From Parvularculaceae bacterium (GTDB lineage: Bacteria > Pseudomonadota > Alphaproteobacteria > Caulobacterales > Parvularculaceae), in NCBI GenBank assembly GCA_021776435.1, contig JAJFFW010000117.1:1-37635 (forward strand): DNA of 37,635 bases. Reading direction: 5' to 3'. Below the pieces are notes generated by a model. It saw only the letters and a list, made by a program, of their open reading frames with translations, had not been told where the DNA came from and ran no database searches. Shown here one piece after another: positions 16,572-25,160 of the stretch. A program made the translations under genes and the position numbers. Each line of letters opens with the position of its first letter. The first letter of the stretch is position 1.

Positions 16572-18002
16572 TCAGCTCACGGACTTGATTTGCTTGCGCA
16601 AAGCTTCCCGCACTGCATCCGAAAAAGGCGGCTGCATGGGACCGCGCTCGATCGGCGCTTCGTTGATTGCAAAGACCGCTCTGGCGTGACTGAATTGCTT
16701 GAAGCCTTCAAACCCATGATAACGGCCCATACCGCTGGCGCCCACGCCGCCAAAAGGCAGATCATGTTGGTGGAAATGACGCATGACGTCATTGATCGTA
16801 ACGCCTCCTGAAACTGTTCTTGATAGCACGAATTCGCGTTCGGGAGAATCAACGCCAAAATAATATAGCGCAAGCGGGCGTGGCTTGGCGTTCACATAAG
16901 TGATCGCGGCTTCAATATCTTCGTATTCATGAATGATGAGAATCGGCCCCATGATTTCTTCCTGGGCGATTTTCATATCCTCTGAAACGTTAAGAACAAG
17001 TGTTGGAGGAAATTTTCTGTGCGTTTGTGCTGAAAAATTCTCTTGTGACGGATTGATTTCTATGACTTCGGCGCCCTTCGACTGTGCGTTGTCCAAGTAA
17101 TCCGCCAATCGTTGATAATGGCTGTCATTGATGATCGCCGTGTAATCCGGATTGTCTAGAATGGTTGGGTATTGGCGTGCGATAATCTCGCGCGCTTCCT
17201 CAACAAAGCGCGCCGCCGAACCTTTCGGAGTCAACACGGTATCAGGCGCCACGCAAATTTGCCCGGCGTTCACTAATTTTCCCGAGATGATCTTTTCAAC
17301 GGCCACATCGAATTTCGCGCTTTTCGAAATGATCACCGGCGATTTGCCGCCGAGCTCAAGTGTCACGGGCGTCAAATGTTCGGCCGCACCACGCATAACC
17401 TCGCGCCCCGTTGCGGTCCCACCGGTAAAAAGGAGGTGATCAAACGGCATACGACAGAATGTTTCCCCGACCTCATCGTCGCCAGTGACAATCGCGACGA
17501 CGCTTTGATCAAACGCTTCTTCAATCATCTGCTTGAGTAGGTCGCTAGAACGCGGCGTGTGTTCTGATGGTTTGATGATGGCGCGGTTACCGGCAGCCAA
17601 TACGCCAAACAGGGGAGAGAGGGCGAGGTTGATCGGCGTATTCCACGGGCTCATGATGCCGACCACGCCGACAGGCTGGTATTCAATCCACGCCCGCGCC
17701 TCTTGATCCGGCGGGGCGTTAGATTTGCGCTCCTCGGGCGCCATCCATTCATGGACATGCGCCGCGCTATCTTGATAGGCGTTTATGGGCGCCATGACTT
17801 CGGTCATTAACGAGAGCACATCGCTGCGAGCGCCGAAATCGGCGTTCACAACCTGGCAGATTTCAACCTGATATTTGACGAGTTGTGAGATAACCTTGCG
17901 CATGCGCGCGATCCGTTCCTCTGCGGACGGTGGACCCTCGGCAAGCTGAGCTTCCTTCTGAAGTGCAATTAAGCAACGGAGTTCGATTTCTTGCTTTTTC
18001 AT
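16572..18002 (-). CDS. Aldehyde dehydrogenase, coniferyl-aldehyde-dehydrogenase (CalB)-like
   Basis: This 476-residue NAD(P)-dependent aldehyde dehydrogenase has a complete active site: N121 in PWNTP, K144 in IIKPSE, the FTGGTATG nucleotide loop, E216 in TLELGGKSP, catalytic C250 in NAGQICVAPD, and the EEIMGPIL and LPFGGVGASGMGRYHG blocks. The IEYQPVGVVGIMSPWN and QICVAPD stretches and the short length are typical of the coniferyl aldehyde dehydrogenase subgroup, which accepts aromatic and medium-chain aldehydes and is soluble or loosely membrane-bound. The physiological aldehyde is unknown. It lies upstream of the formate dehydrogenase operon on the same strand but is separated by the repeat element, so co-transcription is not assured. 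Confidence 0.9.
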   Translation of the reverse strand: MKKQEIELRCLIALQKEAQLAEGPPSAEERIARMRKVISQLVKYQVEICQVVNADFGARSDVLSLMTEVMAPINAYQDSAAHVHEWMAPEERKSNAPPDQEARAWIEYQPVGVVGIMSPWNTPINLALSPLFGVLAAGNRAIIKPSEHTPRSSDLLKQMIEEAFDQSVVAIVTGDDEVGETFCRMPFDHLLFTGGTATGREVMRGAAEHLTPVTLELGGKSPVIISKSAKFDVAVEKIISGKLVNAGQICVAPDTVLTPKGSAARFVEEAREIIARQYPTILDNPDYTAIINDSHYQRLADYLDNAQSKGAEVIEINPSQENFSAQTHRKFPPTLVLNVSEDMKIAQEEIMGPILIIHEYEDIEAAITYVNAKPRPLALYYFGVDSPEREFVLSRTVSGGVTINDVMRHFHQHDLPFGGVGASGMGRYHGFEGFKQFSHARAVFAINEAPIERGPMQPPFSDAVREALRKQIKSVS

Positions 18003-18077
18003 TGCACTTTTAATTCCGTAATAATTTCGATCGATGCACCCTATTATGTTCCCGCCTGCGCGCTGAGAACGCAGCTA

Positions 18078-19145
18078 TCAGGCGCCCGCTTTTTTTGCAT
18101 AAAACCATGCCAGCGCGGCGAGAGGCTTGATTTGCGTTCCCATCTTTATCGCCTGATCGGACGAGGCGTTGCCTTGTAAAGCGCGGGCATAGACACCCTG
18201 CGCAATCGCTGCGAGGCGGAACATATTATAAGCGAGGCAGAAATCGAGATCTGGCAGGCTCTGTCGCCCGGTCTTAAGGCAATAACGGTCGACTGCTTGT
18301 CCCAGCGAAGGAATGCCGAGCGCTTCAAGATCTCGTCCGGCGAGACCTCCGCGAACGTCCGGTGGAAAATGCCAGACCATCAAGAAGTACGTAAAATCTG
18401 CAAGCGGATGACCAAGCGTAGAAAGTTCCCAGTCAAGCACCGCAAGCGGTCTCGCTTCGCTGGGATGCATGATCACATTGTCGAAACGAAAATCACCATG
18501 AACGATCGTCGTCGCCGAGTCGCCAGGAATCGCCGTTGGCAGCCAGCCGATCAAGGCGTCCATTTCTTCTATCGGATCAGTCTCAGCAGATTTATATTGT
18601 TTCGACCAGCGGCCAATCTGACGCTCGAAATAATTGCCGGGTTTGCCATAATCGCCAAGACCGATTTTCTCATGATCAATGGTGTGCAATTGGGCGAGAG
18701 TATCAACCAGAGAGAAAAAGAGCGGACTGCGCTCTTCGCGGCCAACTTCTGGCAGGCTCGAATCCCAGAAGATACGACCTTCGACGAAATCCATCACGAA
18801 AAACGGCGTGCCGATGACGTCAGGGTCTTCGCAAAGGACATATGTTTTGGGCGTCGGGAAACCCTGCGCGTGAAGGGCGGTCATGACTTTGTACTCCCGT
18901 TCGACCGCGTGTGCTGAAGGCAACAGCTTGCCGGGCGGTTTTCGGCGGAGAACATATTTTTTTTCCGGCGTATCGATTAAATAGGTTGGGTTCGATTGTC
19001 CGCCCTTAAATTTCTTTACATTTATCGGGGCGGAGAACCCTTCCACATGCTCCGACATAAAGCGCTCGAGGACCGCTTCGTCGAATTTTAGATGATCAGG
19101 GGTTTCGCCAAGACCGGTAAAATCAGCGGTCGAATCGTTGTTCAT
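18078..19145 (-). CDS. APH-family phosphotransferase (ACAD10/FadE36-like)
   Basis: This 355-residue kinase-like protein has the aminoglycoside phosphotransferase fold. The N-lobe has GGQSNPTYLI and YVLRRKPPGKLLPSAHAVERE (lysine and helix-C glutamate), followed by PFFVMDFVEGR, the catalytic HGDFRFDN loop (H216, D218, N223) and metal-binding LDWELSTLGHPLAD (D238). This subgroup is related to the kinase-like domain of ACAD10 and to FadE36-type proteins often found near acyl-CoA metabolism genes, and is not an antibiotic resistance enzyme in known cases. The substrate is unknown. ATG 19145 has a strong AGGAG about 6 bases upstream. Neighbours are the aldehyde dehydrogenase downstream and a GDT1-type transporter upstream, all on the same strand. 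Confidence 0.87.
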   Translation of the reverse strand: MNNDSTADFTGLGETPDHLKFDEAVLERFMSEHVEGFSAPINVKKFKGGQSNPTYLIDTPEKKYVLRRKPPGKLLPSAHAVEREYKVMTALHAQGFPTPKTYVLCEDPDVIGTPFFVMDFVEGRIFWDSSLPEVGREERSPLFFSLVDTLAQLHTIDHEKIGLGDYGKPGNYFERQIGRWSKQYKSAETDPIEEMDALIGWLPTAIPGDSATTIVHGDFRFDNVIMHPSEARPLAVLDWELSTLGHPLADFTYFLMVWHFPPDVRGGLAGRDLEALGIPSLGQAVDRYCLKTGRQSLPDLDFCLAYNMFRLAAIAQGVYARALQGNASSDQAIKMGTQIKPLAALAWFYAKKAGA

Positions 19146-19162
19146 TATTTCTCCTGCTGTGT

Positions 19163-19444
19163 TCAGGCGGCGGTCTGGAAATGTTGGGCGACCATAAACC
19201 CGCCAATGGCGATAAAGCCAATCCCGGCGATGAGTTTTAACGGTAGCGCGGTGAGATGTCGCTCGGCGGCGGCGCCCATCAAAACGGCGATGGCGGTTGT
19301 CGCCAAGAGAGCGGCGCTGGCGGCCAAAAAAACAACAAATTTTGATCGTGAGCCGTCTGCGGCGAAAAGAAGGGTTGCGAGTTGCGTCTTGTCGCCCAGT
19401 TCGGCGAGGAAAACGGACAGAAAAACCGTAAAAAACGCGCTCAT
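19163..19444 (-). CDS. Half-size GDT1/UPF0016 (TMEM165) family cation transporter
   Basis: This 93-residue membrane protein has three hydrophobic segments (about 1-25, 35-58, 68-88). The family signature E-x-G-D-K-T (E15 to T20, ELGDKTQ) lies in the first. GDT1 proteins export Mn2+ or Ca2+; full-size members have two such repeats of opposite topology. Here only one repeat is present, so an active transporter would need an oligomer or a second half-size gene, which is not in the window. The gap to purD upstream is only a few dozen bases, too short for a Mn riboswitch. The N-terminus begins directly with the first helix, as usual for half-size members. Confidence 0.85.
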   Translation of the reverse strand: MSAFFTVFLSVFLAELGDKTQLATLLFAADGSRSKFVVFLAASAALLATTAIAVLMGAAAERHLTALPLKLIAGIGFIAIGGFMVAQHFQTAA

Positions 19445-19488
19445 TCTCGTGTGACTCCTGAAAGCGTGAAATCCGAATTTGAAACTAT

Positions 19489-20763
19489 TTATGGAGCCCG
19501 GTCCAGTACGCGCCAGCCGATGTCACTCCGGCAAAAGCCGCCCGGCCAGTCTATTGCGTCAACACCGTGATAGGCGCGTTCGATCGCCTCGCCAATCGTC
19601 GCGCCTGTTGCGGTTATATTGAGCACTCTTCCTCCCGCTGAGACGAGCACATCATTTCGTATGTCTGTGCCAGCATGAAAGACGACGACGCCGGGTAGCG
19701 CGTTGGCGGTATCAATACCTTTGAGTGGCTCACCTTTATCATAGGCGCCGGGATATCCATTCGCGGCGAGAACGACAAGCGCTGCTGCATCGTCAGACCA
19801 TTCCAGAGAGCGGCCAGCGAGGGTTCCGGTCGCAGTTGCGTAAAGCACGGGCAAAAGATCGCTCTTCAGTCGCCGCATAATGACCTGGCATTCGGGGTCG
19901 CCAAATCGAACATTGTATTCAATTAGCTTGGGTCCGTCATCGGTGATCATCAGTCCTGCGTAGAGCACGCCGCAATATGGCATGCCACGGTCCCGCATGG
20001 CTTTGAGTGTTGGTTCAATGATGCGCGCCATTGTTTGTTCGTAGACGGATTTTGAAAATATGGGTGTTGGTGAGTAAGCGCCCATACCGCCCGTATTCGG
20101 GCCAGTGTCGCCTTCTCCCACACGTTTATGATCTTGCGCCGCGATCATCGGAACAATCGTTTCACCGTCGGTGAGCACAAAAAAGCTCGCCTCCTCGCCC
20201 ACCATAAAATCTTCGATCACAACCTCGGCGCCAGCCGCGCCAAACTCCCCGGCGAACATCAAATCGACGGCTTCATCGGCTTCGGGGAGTGTTTGGGCGA
20301 TGATGACCCCCTTGCCGGCGGCAAGCCCGTCTGCTTTCACCACATAGGGCGCTGTGCGCTGACGTAGAAACGCCTTCGCGGCTACCGGATCCATAAAACG
20401 ACCGTAATCCGCCGCCGGGACGCCGATTTGCTTGCACAGGTCCTTCATGAACCCTTTTGACGTTTCGAGCTGAGCGGCGGCTTTTGACGGACCAAAACAA
20501 GGAATATCGGCGTCCCGCAACCGGTCAGCGAGACCTGCGGCCAAGGGCGTCTCTGGGCCGACAATGACCAAGTTGACTGATTTTTCGCGTGCGGCTTTCA
20601 CGATAGCGTCAGGGTCGTCGCCGTTAATATCTAAAGATTCACCAAGTGGATTGAGTCCTGGACCGCCATGCGCCAGATATAGCTTTGAAATTTGTGGACT
20701 TTGCGCGATTTTCCATCCTAGCGCATGTTCGCGTCCGCCGCCACCGACCAACAGGACTATCAC
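19489..20763 (-). CDS. purD: Phosphoribosylamine-glycine ligase
   Basis: This 424-residue ATP-grasp enzyme catalyses the second step of de novo purine synthesis. Visible blocks are VGGGGREHALGWK at the N-terminus, GPETPLAAGLADRL, PYVVKADGLAAGKGV (ATP-grasp), EDFMVGEEASFFVLTDG, AAQDHKRVGEGDTGPNTGGMGAYSP, GVLYAGLM and EYNVRFGDPECQ (metal-binding Glu/Asn). I favour GTG 20763: the AGGAG at 20773-20777 is nine bases upstream of it, but directly touches the ATG at 20772, and the GTG gives a usual VIVLLVGGGG start. The biosynthetic function contrasts with the purine breakdown block at the left of the window; the two are not adjacent. It diverges from the following membrane protein gene across about 55 bases. 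Confidence 0.95.
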   Translation of the reverse strand: MIVLLVGGGGREHALGWKIAQSPQISKLYLAHGGPGLNPLGESLDINGDDPDAIVKAAREKSVNLVIVGPETPLAAGLADRLRDADIPCFGPSKAAAQLETSKGFMKDLCKQIGVPAADYGRFMDPVAAKAFLRQRTAPYVVKADGLAAGKGVIIAQTLPEADEAVDLMFAGEFGAAGAEVVIEDFMVGEEASFFVLTDGETIVPMIAAQDHKRVGEGDTGPNTGGMGAYSPTPIFSKSVYEQTMARIIEPTLKAMRDRGMPYCGVLYAGLMITDDGPKLIEYNVRFGDPECQVIMRRLKSDLLPVLYATATGTLAGRSLEWSDDAAALVVLAANGYPGAYDKGEPLKGIDTANALPGVVVFHAGTDIRNDVLVSAGGRVLNITATGATIGEAIERAYHGVDAIDWPGGFCRSDIGWRVLDRAP

Positions 20764-20818
20764 TTGAGACATCTCCTAGTTTTGTCATCGCGTTTAAGCG
20801 TCGCGCAGGGCGGGATCA

Positions 20819-22240
20819 ATGGCGTCTGATACGGAATCGACTAATTCCTCATCCGAACAGGCGCCAGTTGAGGCTCTTAGTCGTGTGCGCCAGGCAGCGG
20901 CGCGCGCAAGAGAGCGTCAAAAACGCGCTCGTGATTTGAGGGCCGCAAAAGGCGGTTGGCGTGGCGCCATCGGTGGTTTCGGCGCTGCGAGCACCCGGTT
21001 TTTTGACCGGCTCGCAGCAAATGATCGCCGTCGGAAAAGCGCCGCCATTCTTCTCGCCATCGTCATCAATTTTAGCGTGCTCACTTCCCTTGCGGTCTTT
21101 GGGAGAGTGCGACTTTGGCATCCGGATGCGCCGCGTAACACCATATCGATTACATTGGTTGATATGCCGTCGGCGCCATTGATTCCTGAACTCCGGGATC
21201 CCGAAATCACCCCGGAACCGGCGCCGGAACCTGAGCCCGAAATTATTGAGGAGCCGGATCTTGAATTGGAACCTGAACCGGAACCCGAACCGGACGCAGC
21301 GCCGGAAGAACCGGAACCGGAAACCGTTCCGGAGCCCGAGCCAGAACCAGAACCAGAACCAGCTCTGGACCTCACCCCTGACGAGGTTTTTTCGGCTCCA
21401 GGCGAAGAGCAGCCAGAACCCCTGATTCCGGAAACAGCACCGGAAGCTGTCGAGGAGATCATTCCGGTGGCGCCTCTGGATGATCTTTCACAGCCAACGG
21501 ACCCTGATGTCGAGGACTCCCAGGCGCCTTCGGACGTTGAAACCCTGCTAGAAAAGGTCGTAACCGAAGACCAGCAGCCATCGGGCGTAGAAGACCTGCG
21601 TGAAGATGCCGATGATGGGGAAGACCGCGCTGGAGAAGAAAAAGAACTGGCGGGCACGGAAGAAGAGTTGGAAACCGCGCCAGACGAAGAACCTCTCACG
21701 GGCGATGATATGTTCGATGAGGAACCGCGATTTGGTCGGGTTATGGGGCGTTCGCGTCTTCCATTGCCAACGGTCGCGTTGCCGGAGGGCGAAGCCGTGA
21801 TCAATCCGGGTTCTTCGGGAGTCATTGCGGTTTTTTGCCCGGAACAATTTCAAAACGCTGACAAAGTGGCTGAATGCGCCGGCCGAACACAGATCCGCTC
21901 AGGATGGCGTCCGGGCTCAAGCGGCGAGGACTGGACCAAAGCCGCTCAGCTTTTGCGCAAAGACCGTGCAGAAGGTGTACTCGGTGGCGGTGGCGGTCTT
22001 TCAACAGTCATTGGTCCGGGCCCCGCCCGCCGAGTCGAAGACTTGCAACGCGTGCAAGACATCACGGATTTCCGGCGTGGTATCGATGAACAAACCGATC
22101 CCGTGGGATCGATCTCTGACGTTGATATTGGTCCCGCTTCGATAGAGCCGGGCTGGACTCTGCGCGACGATCCGGAGCTCACTCAAAAAGACCTAAAAGA
22201 ACTGGAAAAGGCGTTAAAAGAGGCAGAGGACAATAAATAA
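20819..22240 (+). CDS. Single-pass membrane protein with Pro-Glu-rich periplasmic region, TonB-like layout, unknown function
   Basis: The protein has 473 residues and I do not recognise it as a named family. An Arg/Ala-rich cytoplasmic segment (about 20-73) precedes one transmembrane helix (about 74-95) and a long periplasmic tail. Residues about 127-182 are near-continuous PE/PEPE repeats, followed by an acidic, disordered-looking region to about 315. The tail ends with a compact part holding two Cys (C340, C353, in VFCPEQF and AECAGR) that could form a disulfide, then a Gly-rich loop and a charged C-terminus. The N-in membrane anchor plus Pro-rich spacer resembles TonB-type transducers, but I see no canonical TonB C-terminal domain. 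ATG 20819 follows an AGGGCGGG stretch. It lies between purD (divergent) and xseA (same strand). Confidence 0.8.
   Translation: MASDTESTNSSSEQAPVEALSRVRQAAARARERQKRARDLRAAKGGWRGAIGGFGAASTRFFDRLAANDRRRKSAAILLAIVINFSVLTSLAVFGRVRLWHPDAPRNTISITLVDMPSAPLIPELRDPEITPEPAPEPEPEIIEEPDLELEPEPEPEPDAAPEEPEPETVPEPEPEPEPEPALDLTPDEVFSAPGEEQPEPLIPETAPEAVEEIIPVAPLDDLSQPTDPDVEDSQAPSDVETLLEKVVTEDQQPSGVEDLREDADDGEDRAGEEKELAGTEEELETAPDEEPLTGDDMFDEEPRFGRVMGRSRLPLPTVALPEGEAVINPGSSGVIAVFCPEQFQNADKVAECAGRTQIRSGWRPGSSGEDWTKAAQLLRKDRAEGVLGGGGGLSTVIGPGPARRVEDLQRVQDITDFRRGIDEQTDPVGSISDVDIGPASIEPGWTLRDDPELTQKDLKELEKALKEAEDNK
21197..21364 (+). repeat. Low-complexity Pro-Glu codon repeat within the membrane protein gene
   Basis: Repeated CCG/CCA/CCT + GAA/GAG/GAG codon pairs encode runs such as PEPEPE. 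Codons vary between copies, so the repeat is kept at protein level and is not a fresh microsatellite expansion throughout; the longest uniform DNA run is the CCAGAA series near 21340-21360. Such tracts form extended rods able to span part of the periplasm. Confidence 0.8.
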
Positions 22241-22294
22241 ACCTGCCGTAACGCCGCCATTGAGGACGCCCGGGGTGATGTTCCAAGAAAGTTT

Positions 22295-23722
22295 ATGATG
22301 GACCCAAAAATCGGCAATATTCACGAATACTCCGTTTCGGAATTGGCGGGCGTCGTTAAGCGCACGATCGAGGAGAATTTTGGCCTGGTGCGTGTGCGCG
22401 GCGAACTGGGACGGGTGACCCATGCCGGTTCAGGTCACCTTTATCTCGATCTCAAAGACGCCAAGGCCGCTCTGTCAGGGGTGATGTGGAAAGGCATGGC
22501 GGCGCGCCTCAAGATCAGGCCTGAGCAGGGCATGGAGGTGATCGCCACCGGTCGCATGACAACCTTTCCCGGTCAGTCGCGATACCAGATCATTATTGAT
22601 TCGCTGGAACCCGCCGGGGCGGGCGCCTTGATGGCGCTTTTTGAGGAGCGCAAGAAAAAACTTGAGGCTGAAGGCCTTTTTGCGGCTGAACGCAAGAAAC
22701 CTTTACCGTTCCTGCCGGAGGTGATTGGTGTTGTGACGTCGCCGTCGGGCGCTGTGATCCGCGATATTTTACACCGCTTGCGCGATCGGTTTCCCCGACA
22801 TGTCATTGTCTGGCCAACGCTGGTCCAGGGGGAGGCCGCAGCCGAACAGATCGCGGCGGCGATTGCAGGCTTCAATGCATTGCCGGTTGATGGAGACATT
22901 CCGCGTCCTGATGTTTTGATTGTTGCACGGGGTGGCGGGTCGCTTGAGGATCTATGGTGCTTTAACGAAGAAAGCGTCGCGCGCGCAGCAGCGGCGAGCG
23001 AAATTCCGCTGATTTCAGCTGTGGGTCATGAGACCGATACGACGTTGATTGATTTCGTCTCAGATCGGCGGGCGCCAACGCCAACCGCGGCGGCCGAAAT
23101 TGCGACGCCGGTGCGGGCGGAAATCATCTCGGAGTTGTTGAACAAAGAGCGACGTGTTGTCAGCGCTCAGACCCGTGCGTTCGAAGGACGACGCACAGCG
23201 CTTATCGCCGCCGCACGCGGTCTTGGCCGGCCCGATGATCTTTTAGGTCCTGCGGTGCAGCAGGTCGATCGCGCTTCCGACCGATTGAGAGCAGGTCTTC
23301 GCGCGCGGCTTGACCGGGCGGCGACGGCCTTGGCGCATCTACGACTGTCCAGCCAGTTGATGGCCAGGCTTTCGGTGGACGGACGAAAACGTCTCGATAG
23401 CTTTTCCTTGCGCTTTGCTGCGTCTTCCCGGCGCGTGAGCGAGATATTCGCGACGAGGCTTGATGGAGCAGCAAAGCTTCTCAACGCACTCTCTTATCAA
23501 AACGTATTGGGGCGGGGATATGCGCTGGTACGAAATGACGCCGGTGATCTTATTCGGCGCAGGAGCGAGGCAAAAGAGGGCGCCTCAGGTGAAGTTGAAT
23601 TCTCAGATGGTGCGCGCGCAATTGTGTTTGGTGTGGTGAAAGGCCGACCATCTGCTCCAAAACCGCGTAAACGCACCAAAAAACGATTGACTCGTTCAGA
23701 CCAGAAGTCGCTTTTTGACTAG
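22295..23722 (+). CDS. xseA: Exodeoxyribonuclease VII large subunit
   Basis: This 475-residue protein has the XseA domain order. An N-terminal OB fold (HEYSVSELAGVVKRTIE, VRVRGELGRVTHAGSGHLYLDLKD) is followed by the catalytic domain with IGVVTSPSGAVIRDILHRLRDRFP, ARGGGSLEDLWCFNEE and ISAVGHETDTTLIDFVSDRRAPTPTAAAE. A long coiled-coil-like helical region (about 270-400) and a C-terminal segment with LGRGYALVRN complete it. Exonuclease VII degrades single-stranded DNA from both ends together with the small subunit XseB, which is not in the window. The start may be ATG 22295 or 22298; only a weak AAGAAAG precedes it. It follows the Pro-Glu protein by 54 bases, probably in one transcript. Confidence 0.95.
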   Translation: MMDPKIGNIHEYSVSELAGVVKRTIEENFGLVRVRGELGRVTHAGSGHLYLDLKDAKAALSGVMWKGMAARLKIRPEQGMEVIATGRMTTFPGQSRYQIIIDSLEPAGAGALMALFEERKKKLEAEGLFAAERKKPLPFLPEVIGVVTSPSGAVIRDILHRLRDRFPRHVIVWPTLVQGEAAAEQIAAAIAGFNALPVDGDIPRPDVLIVARGGGSLEDLWCFNEESVARAAAASEIPLISAVGHETDTTLIDFVSDRRAPTPTAAAEIATPVRAEIISELLNKERRVVSAQTRAFEGRRTALIAAARGLGRPDDLLGPAVQQVDRASDRLRAGLRARLDRAATALAHLRLSSQLMARLSVDGRKRLDSFSLRFAASSRRVSEIFATRLDGAAKLLNALSYQNVLGRGYALVRNDAGDLIRRRSEAKEGASGEVEFSDGARAIVFGVVKGRPSAPKPRKRTKKRLTRSDQKSLFD

Positions 23723-23787
23723 CGTCGCTCCTATGGGATAATTGGTGTTAATCGTAAAGCACGCGCGACAGAATGCAGGACAAGATT

Positions 23788-24018
23788 ATGAATCCTCTCG
23801 ACTCAACCGAAACCGGTAGTGAGGCCGTGATCGAATATCAGGATGGTGATTTCAGTGTCATCAAGCCGGGTGGTTATGTGTGCTGCGCGGTGACGGGCGC
23901 GCGCATTCCGCTGCAGGCCCTTCGGTATTGGAATGTGGACCGGCAGGAGGCGTATGTGAATGCTGATGCTGCTCTAGTGGGACACACACGAAAGCCGAAT
24001 GAGAAGGGGAACGCATGA
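23788..24018 (+). CDS. DUF2093 family protein
   Basis: This 76-residue protein matches DUF2093, a small conserved alphaproteobacterial family of unknown function. The family block is GDFSVIKPGGYVCCAVTG then IPLQALRYWNVDRQEAY. I chose ATG 23788 because AGGA at 23777-23780 is seven bases upstream; the ATG at 23773 would place the ribosome-binding site inside the gene. The two adjacent Cys plus TGARIPL suggest a small compact fold, but no metal site is proven. Its stop overlaps the start of the M23 lipoprotein gene as ATGA, and DUF2093 is often found downstream of xseA in this class. Confidence 0.88.
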   Translation: MNPLDSTETGSEAVIEYQDGDFSVIKPGGYVCCAVTGARIPLQALRYWNVDRQEAYVNADAALVGHTRKPNEKGNA

Positions 24019-25088
24019 AAAGCGTATTGTTTTTAGCGGGATTTATGCTTTCGGCCTGTGCAGGCGTGACAGATATGCAAACTGCGGACGCGCCAAAAGA
24101 AGGCCAGGCGTTGATCTTTACGAGGGCGCTGTCGTCTGGAGCACTGAAAATTTCGAGTGAGCCCCGGATTGAAATTTCCTCTGAGCTTTCAGCCCCTGAC
24201 CTGGCCCCAAATACGCTCGATGACAGCCAGAAGCTGGAACGTCAGGCCGAATACGCCGAAGTGATGCTTCAGGTTGAAGAGCGTCAAAAAGTCTTTGATG
24301 GCAAACCACAACACTTCAAACTCGACGGTCAATTCGTGCAGGGTGGACTTGTTTTTGGTCAGACCGCGCCGGGCGCCAAAGTGCGCCTTGACGGCGATGA
24401 GGTTATGGTCGGTGAAGACGGCCGCTTCGTTGTTGGTTTTGGTCGTGACAGCGCGCTTTCGGCTTTAATCAGCGTCACCTTGCCGAATGGAACAGTGGAA
24501 AGCAAAGCGATAGAAATTGAAGACCGGGACTTTCCGGTTCAACACATTGATGGGCTCGATCAGTCAAAAGTTTCAGGCTTCACCGAAGAACAACTCGCCA
24601 AGATCGCTATCGATAGCGGCAAGAAAAAATCGGCGCGCGCGACCACACAATCTACTGCCGATTGGGCGACCGGATTCGAGTGGCCGATCTTGGGGCGGAT
24701 CAGCGGTGTCTTCGGCTCCCAACGGATTTTGAATGGCGAACCCAAGCGTCCCCATTCGGGCGTTGACGTGGCCGCCCCTCAGGGTTCGATCATTCACGCG
24801 CCCGCGCCGGGGATTGTACGCCTGGCCGAGACCGGGATGTATTTTGAGGGCGGGTTGGTTTTGATCGATCACGGTCACTGGCTCGAAAGCGCCTTCCTTC
24901 ATATGTCCCGGATCGATGTGAAATCAGGTCAACGGGTAGAGAAGGGCGATGTCATAGGCGCTGTTGGCGCGACCGGTCGTGCGACAGGGCCGCACCTTCA
25001 TTGGAGTATGAAATGGACCGGACGTCTCGTTGATCCCCAGCTCCTTGTTGGAGCCATGCCTGAGGAGGAAGGGGCCGTCGGTCATTAA
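24015..25088 (+). CDS. M23 family peptidoglycan endopeptidase-like lipoprotein
   Basis: This 357-residue protein has a lipoprotein signal (LSAC lipobox, C15). A middle beta-rich region (about 105-165, VRLDGDEVMVGEDGRFVVGF) precedes a C-terminal LytM/M23 domain with the zinc motifs HSGVD (H247, D251) and HLH (H327, H329), so the metal site appears complete. M23 peptidases cut peptide cross-links of peptidoglycan; some members instead activate amidases, but those usually lose metal ligands. The protein should be anchored in a membrane facing the periplasm. It is translationally coupled to DUF2093. A two-residue Ala-Cys lipobox position followed by A-G does not suggest inner-membrane retention by the Asp+2 rule. 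Confidence 0.92.
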   Translation: MKSVLFLAGFMLSACAGVTDMQTADAPKEGQALIFTRALSSGALKISSEPRIEISSELSAPDLAPNTLDDSQKLERQAEYAEVMLQVEERQKVFDGKPQHFKLDGQFVQGGLVFGQTAPGAKVRLDGDEVMVGEDGRFVVGFGRDSALSALISVTLPNGTVESKAIEIEDRDFPVQHIDGLDQSKVSGFTEEQLAKIAIDSGKKKSARATTQSTADWATGFEWPILGRISGVFGSQRILNGEPKRPHSGVDVAAPQGSIIHAPAPGIVRLAETGMYFEGGLVLIDHGHWLESAFLHMSRIDVKSGQRVEKGDVIGAVGATGRATGPHLHWSMKWTGRLVDPQLLVGAMPEEEGAVGH

Positions 25089-25095
25089 CACTTTT

Positions 25096-25128
25096 GTTAT
25101 TGACAATCATTCTTAATTGCACCATTTA
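25096..25128 (+). promoter_or_regulatory. Fur-box-like operator overlapping a -35 element upstream of bfd
   Basis: The 19 bases GTTATTGACAATCATTCTT (25096-25114) match 14 of 19 positions of the classical Fur box consensus. They contain a perfect -35 hexamer TTGACA (25100-25105); a weak -10 candidate CATTTA lies at 25123-25128 after a 17-base spacer. The bfd start is about 30 bases further on. The position would let an iron-bound Fur-type repressor block RNA polymerase, so bfd would be expressed when iron is short. This reading uses the gammaproteobacterial consensus, and the local regulator may differ. Confidence 0.6.
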
Positions 25129-25160
25129 GGCGGAGTCGGCCAAAAAGGACCATCCCGCCA

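Noticed and set aside
19445-19488. Manganese riboswitch before the GDT1-family gene
   Set aside because: The gap to the upstream gene is only 44 bases, too short for the known structure, and no matching elements were seen.
21197-21364. Possible CRISPR or DNA repeat array
   Set aside because: The repetition is of codon pairs within a coding frame with varied third bases and no spacer structure.
20917-21825. Minus-strand Ser/Gly-rich open frame of 302 codons
   Set aside because: It is the mirror of the Pro-Glu codon repeat (CCG GAA read backwards gives Ser/Gly codons), not a gene.
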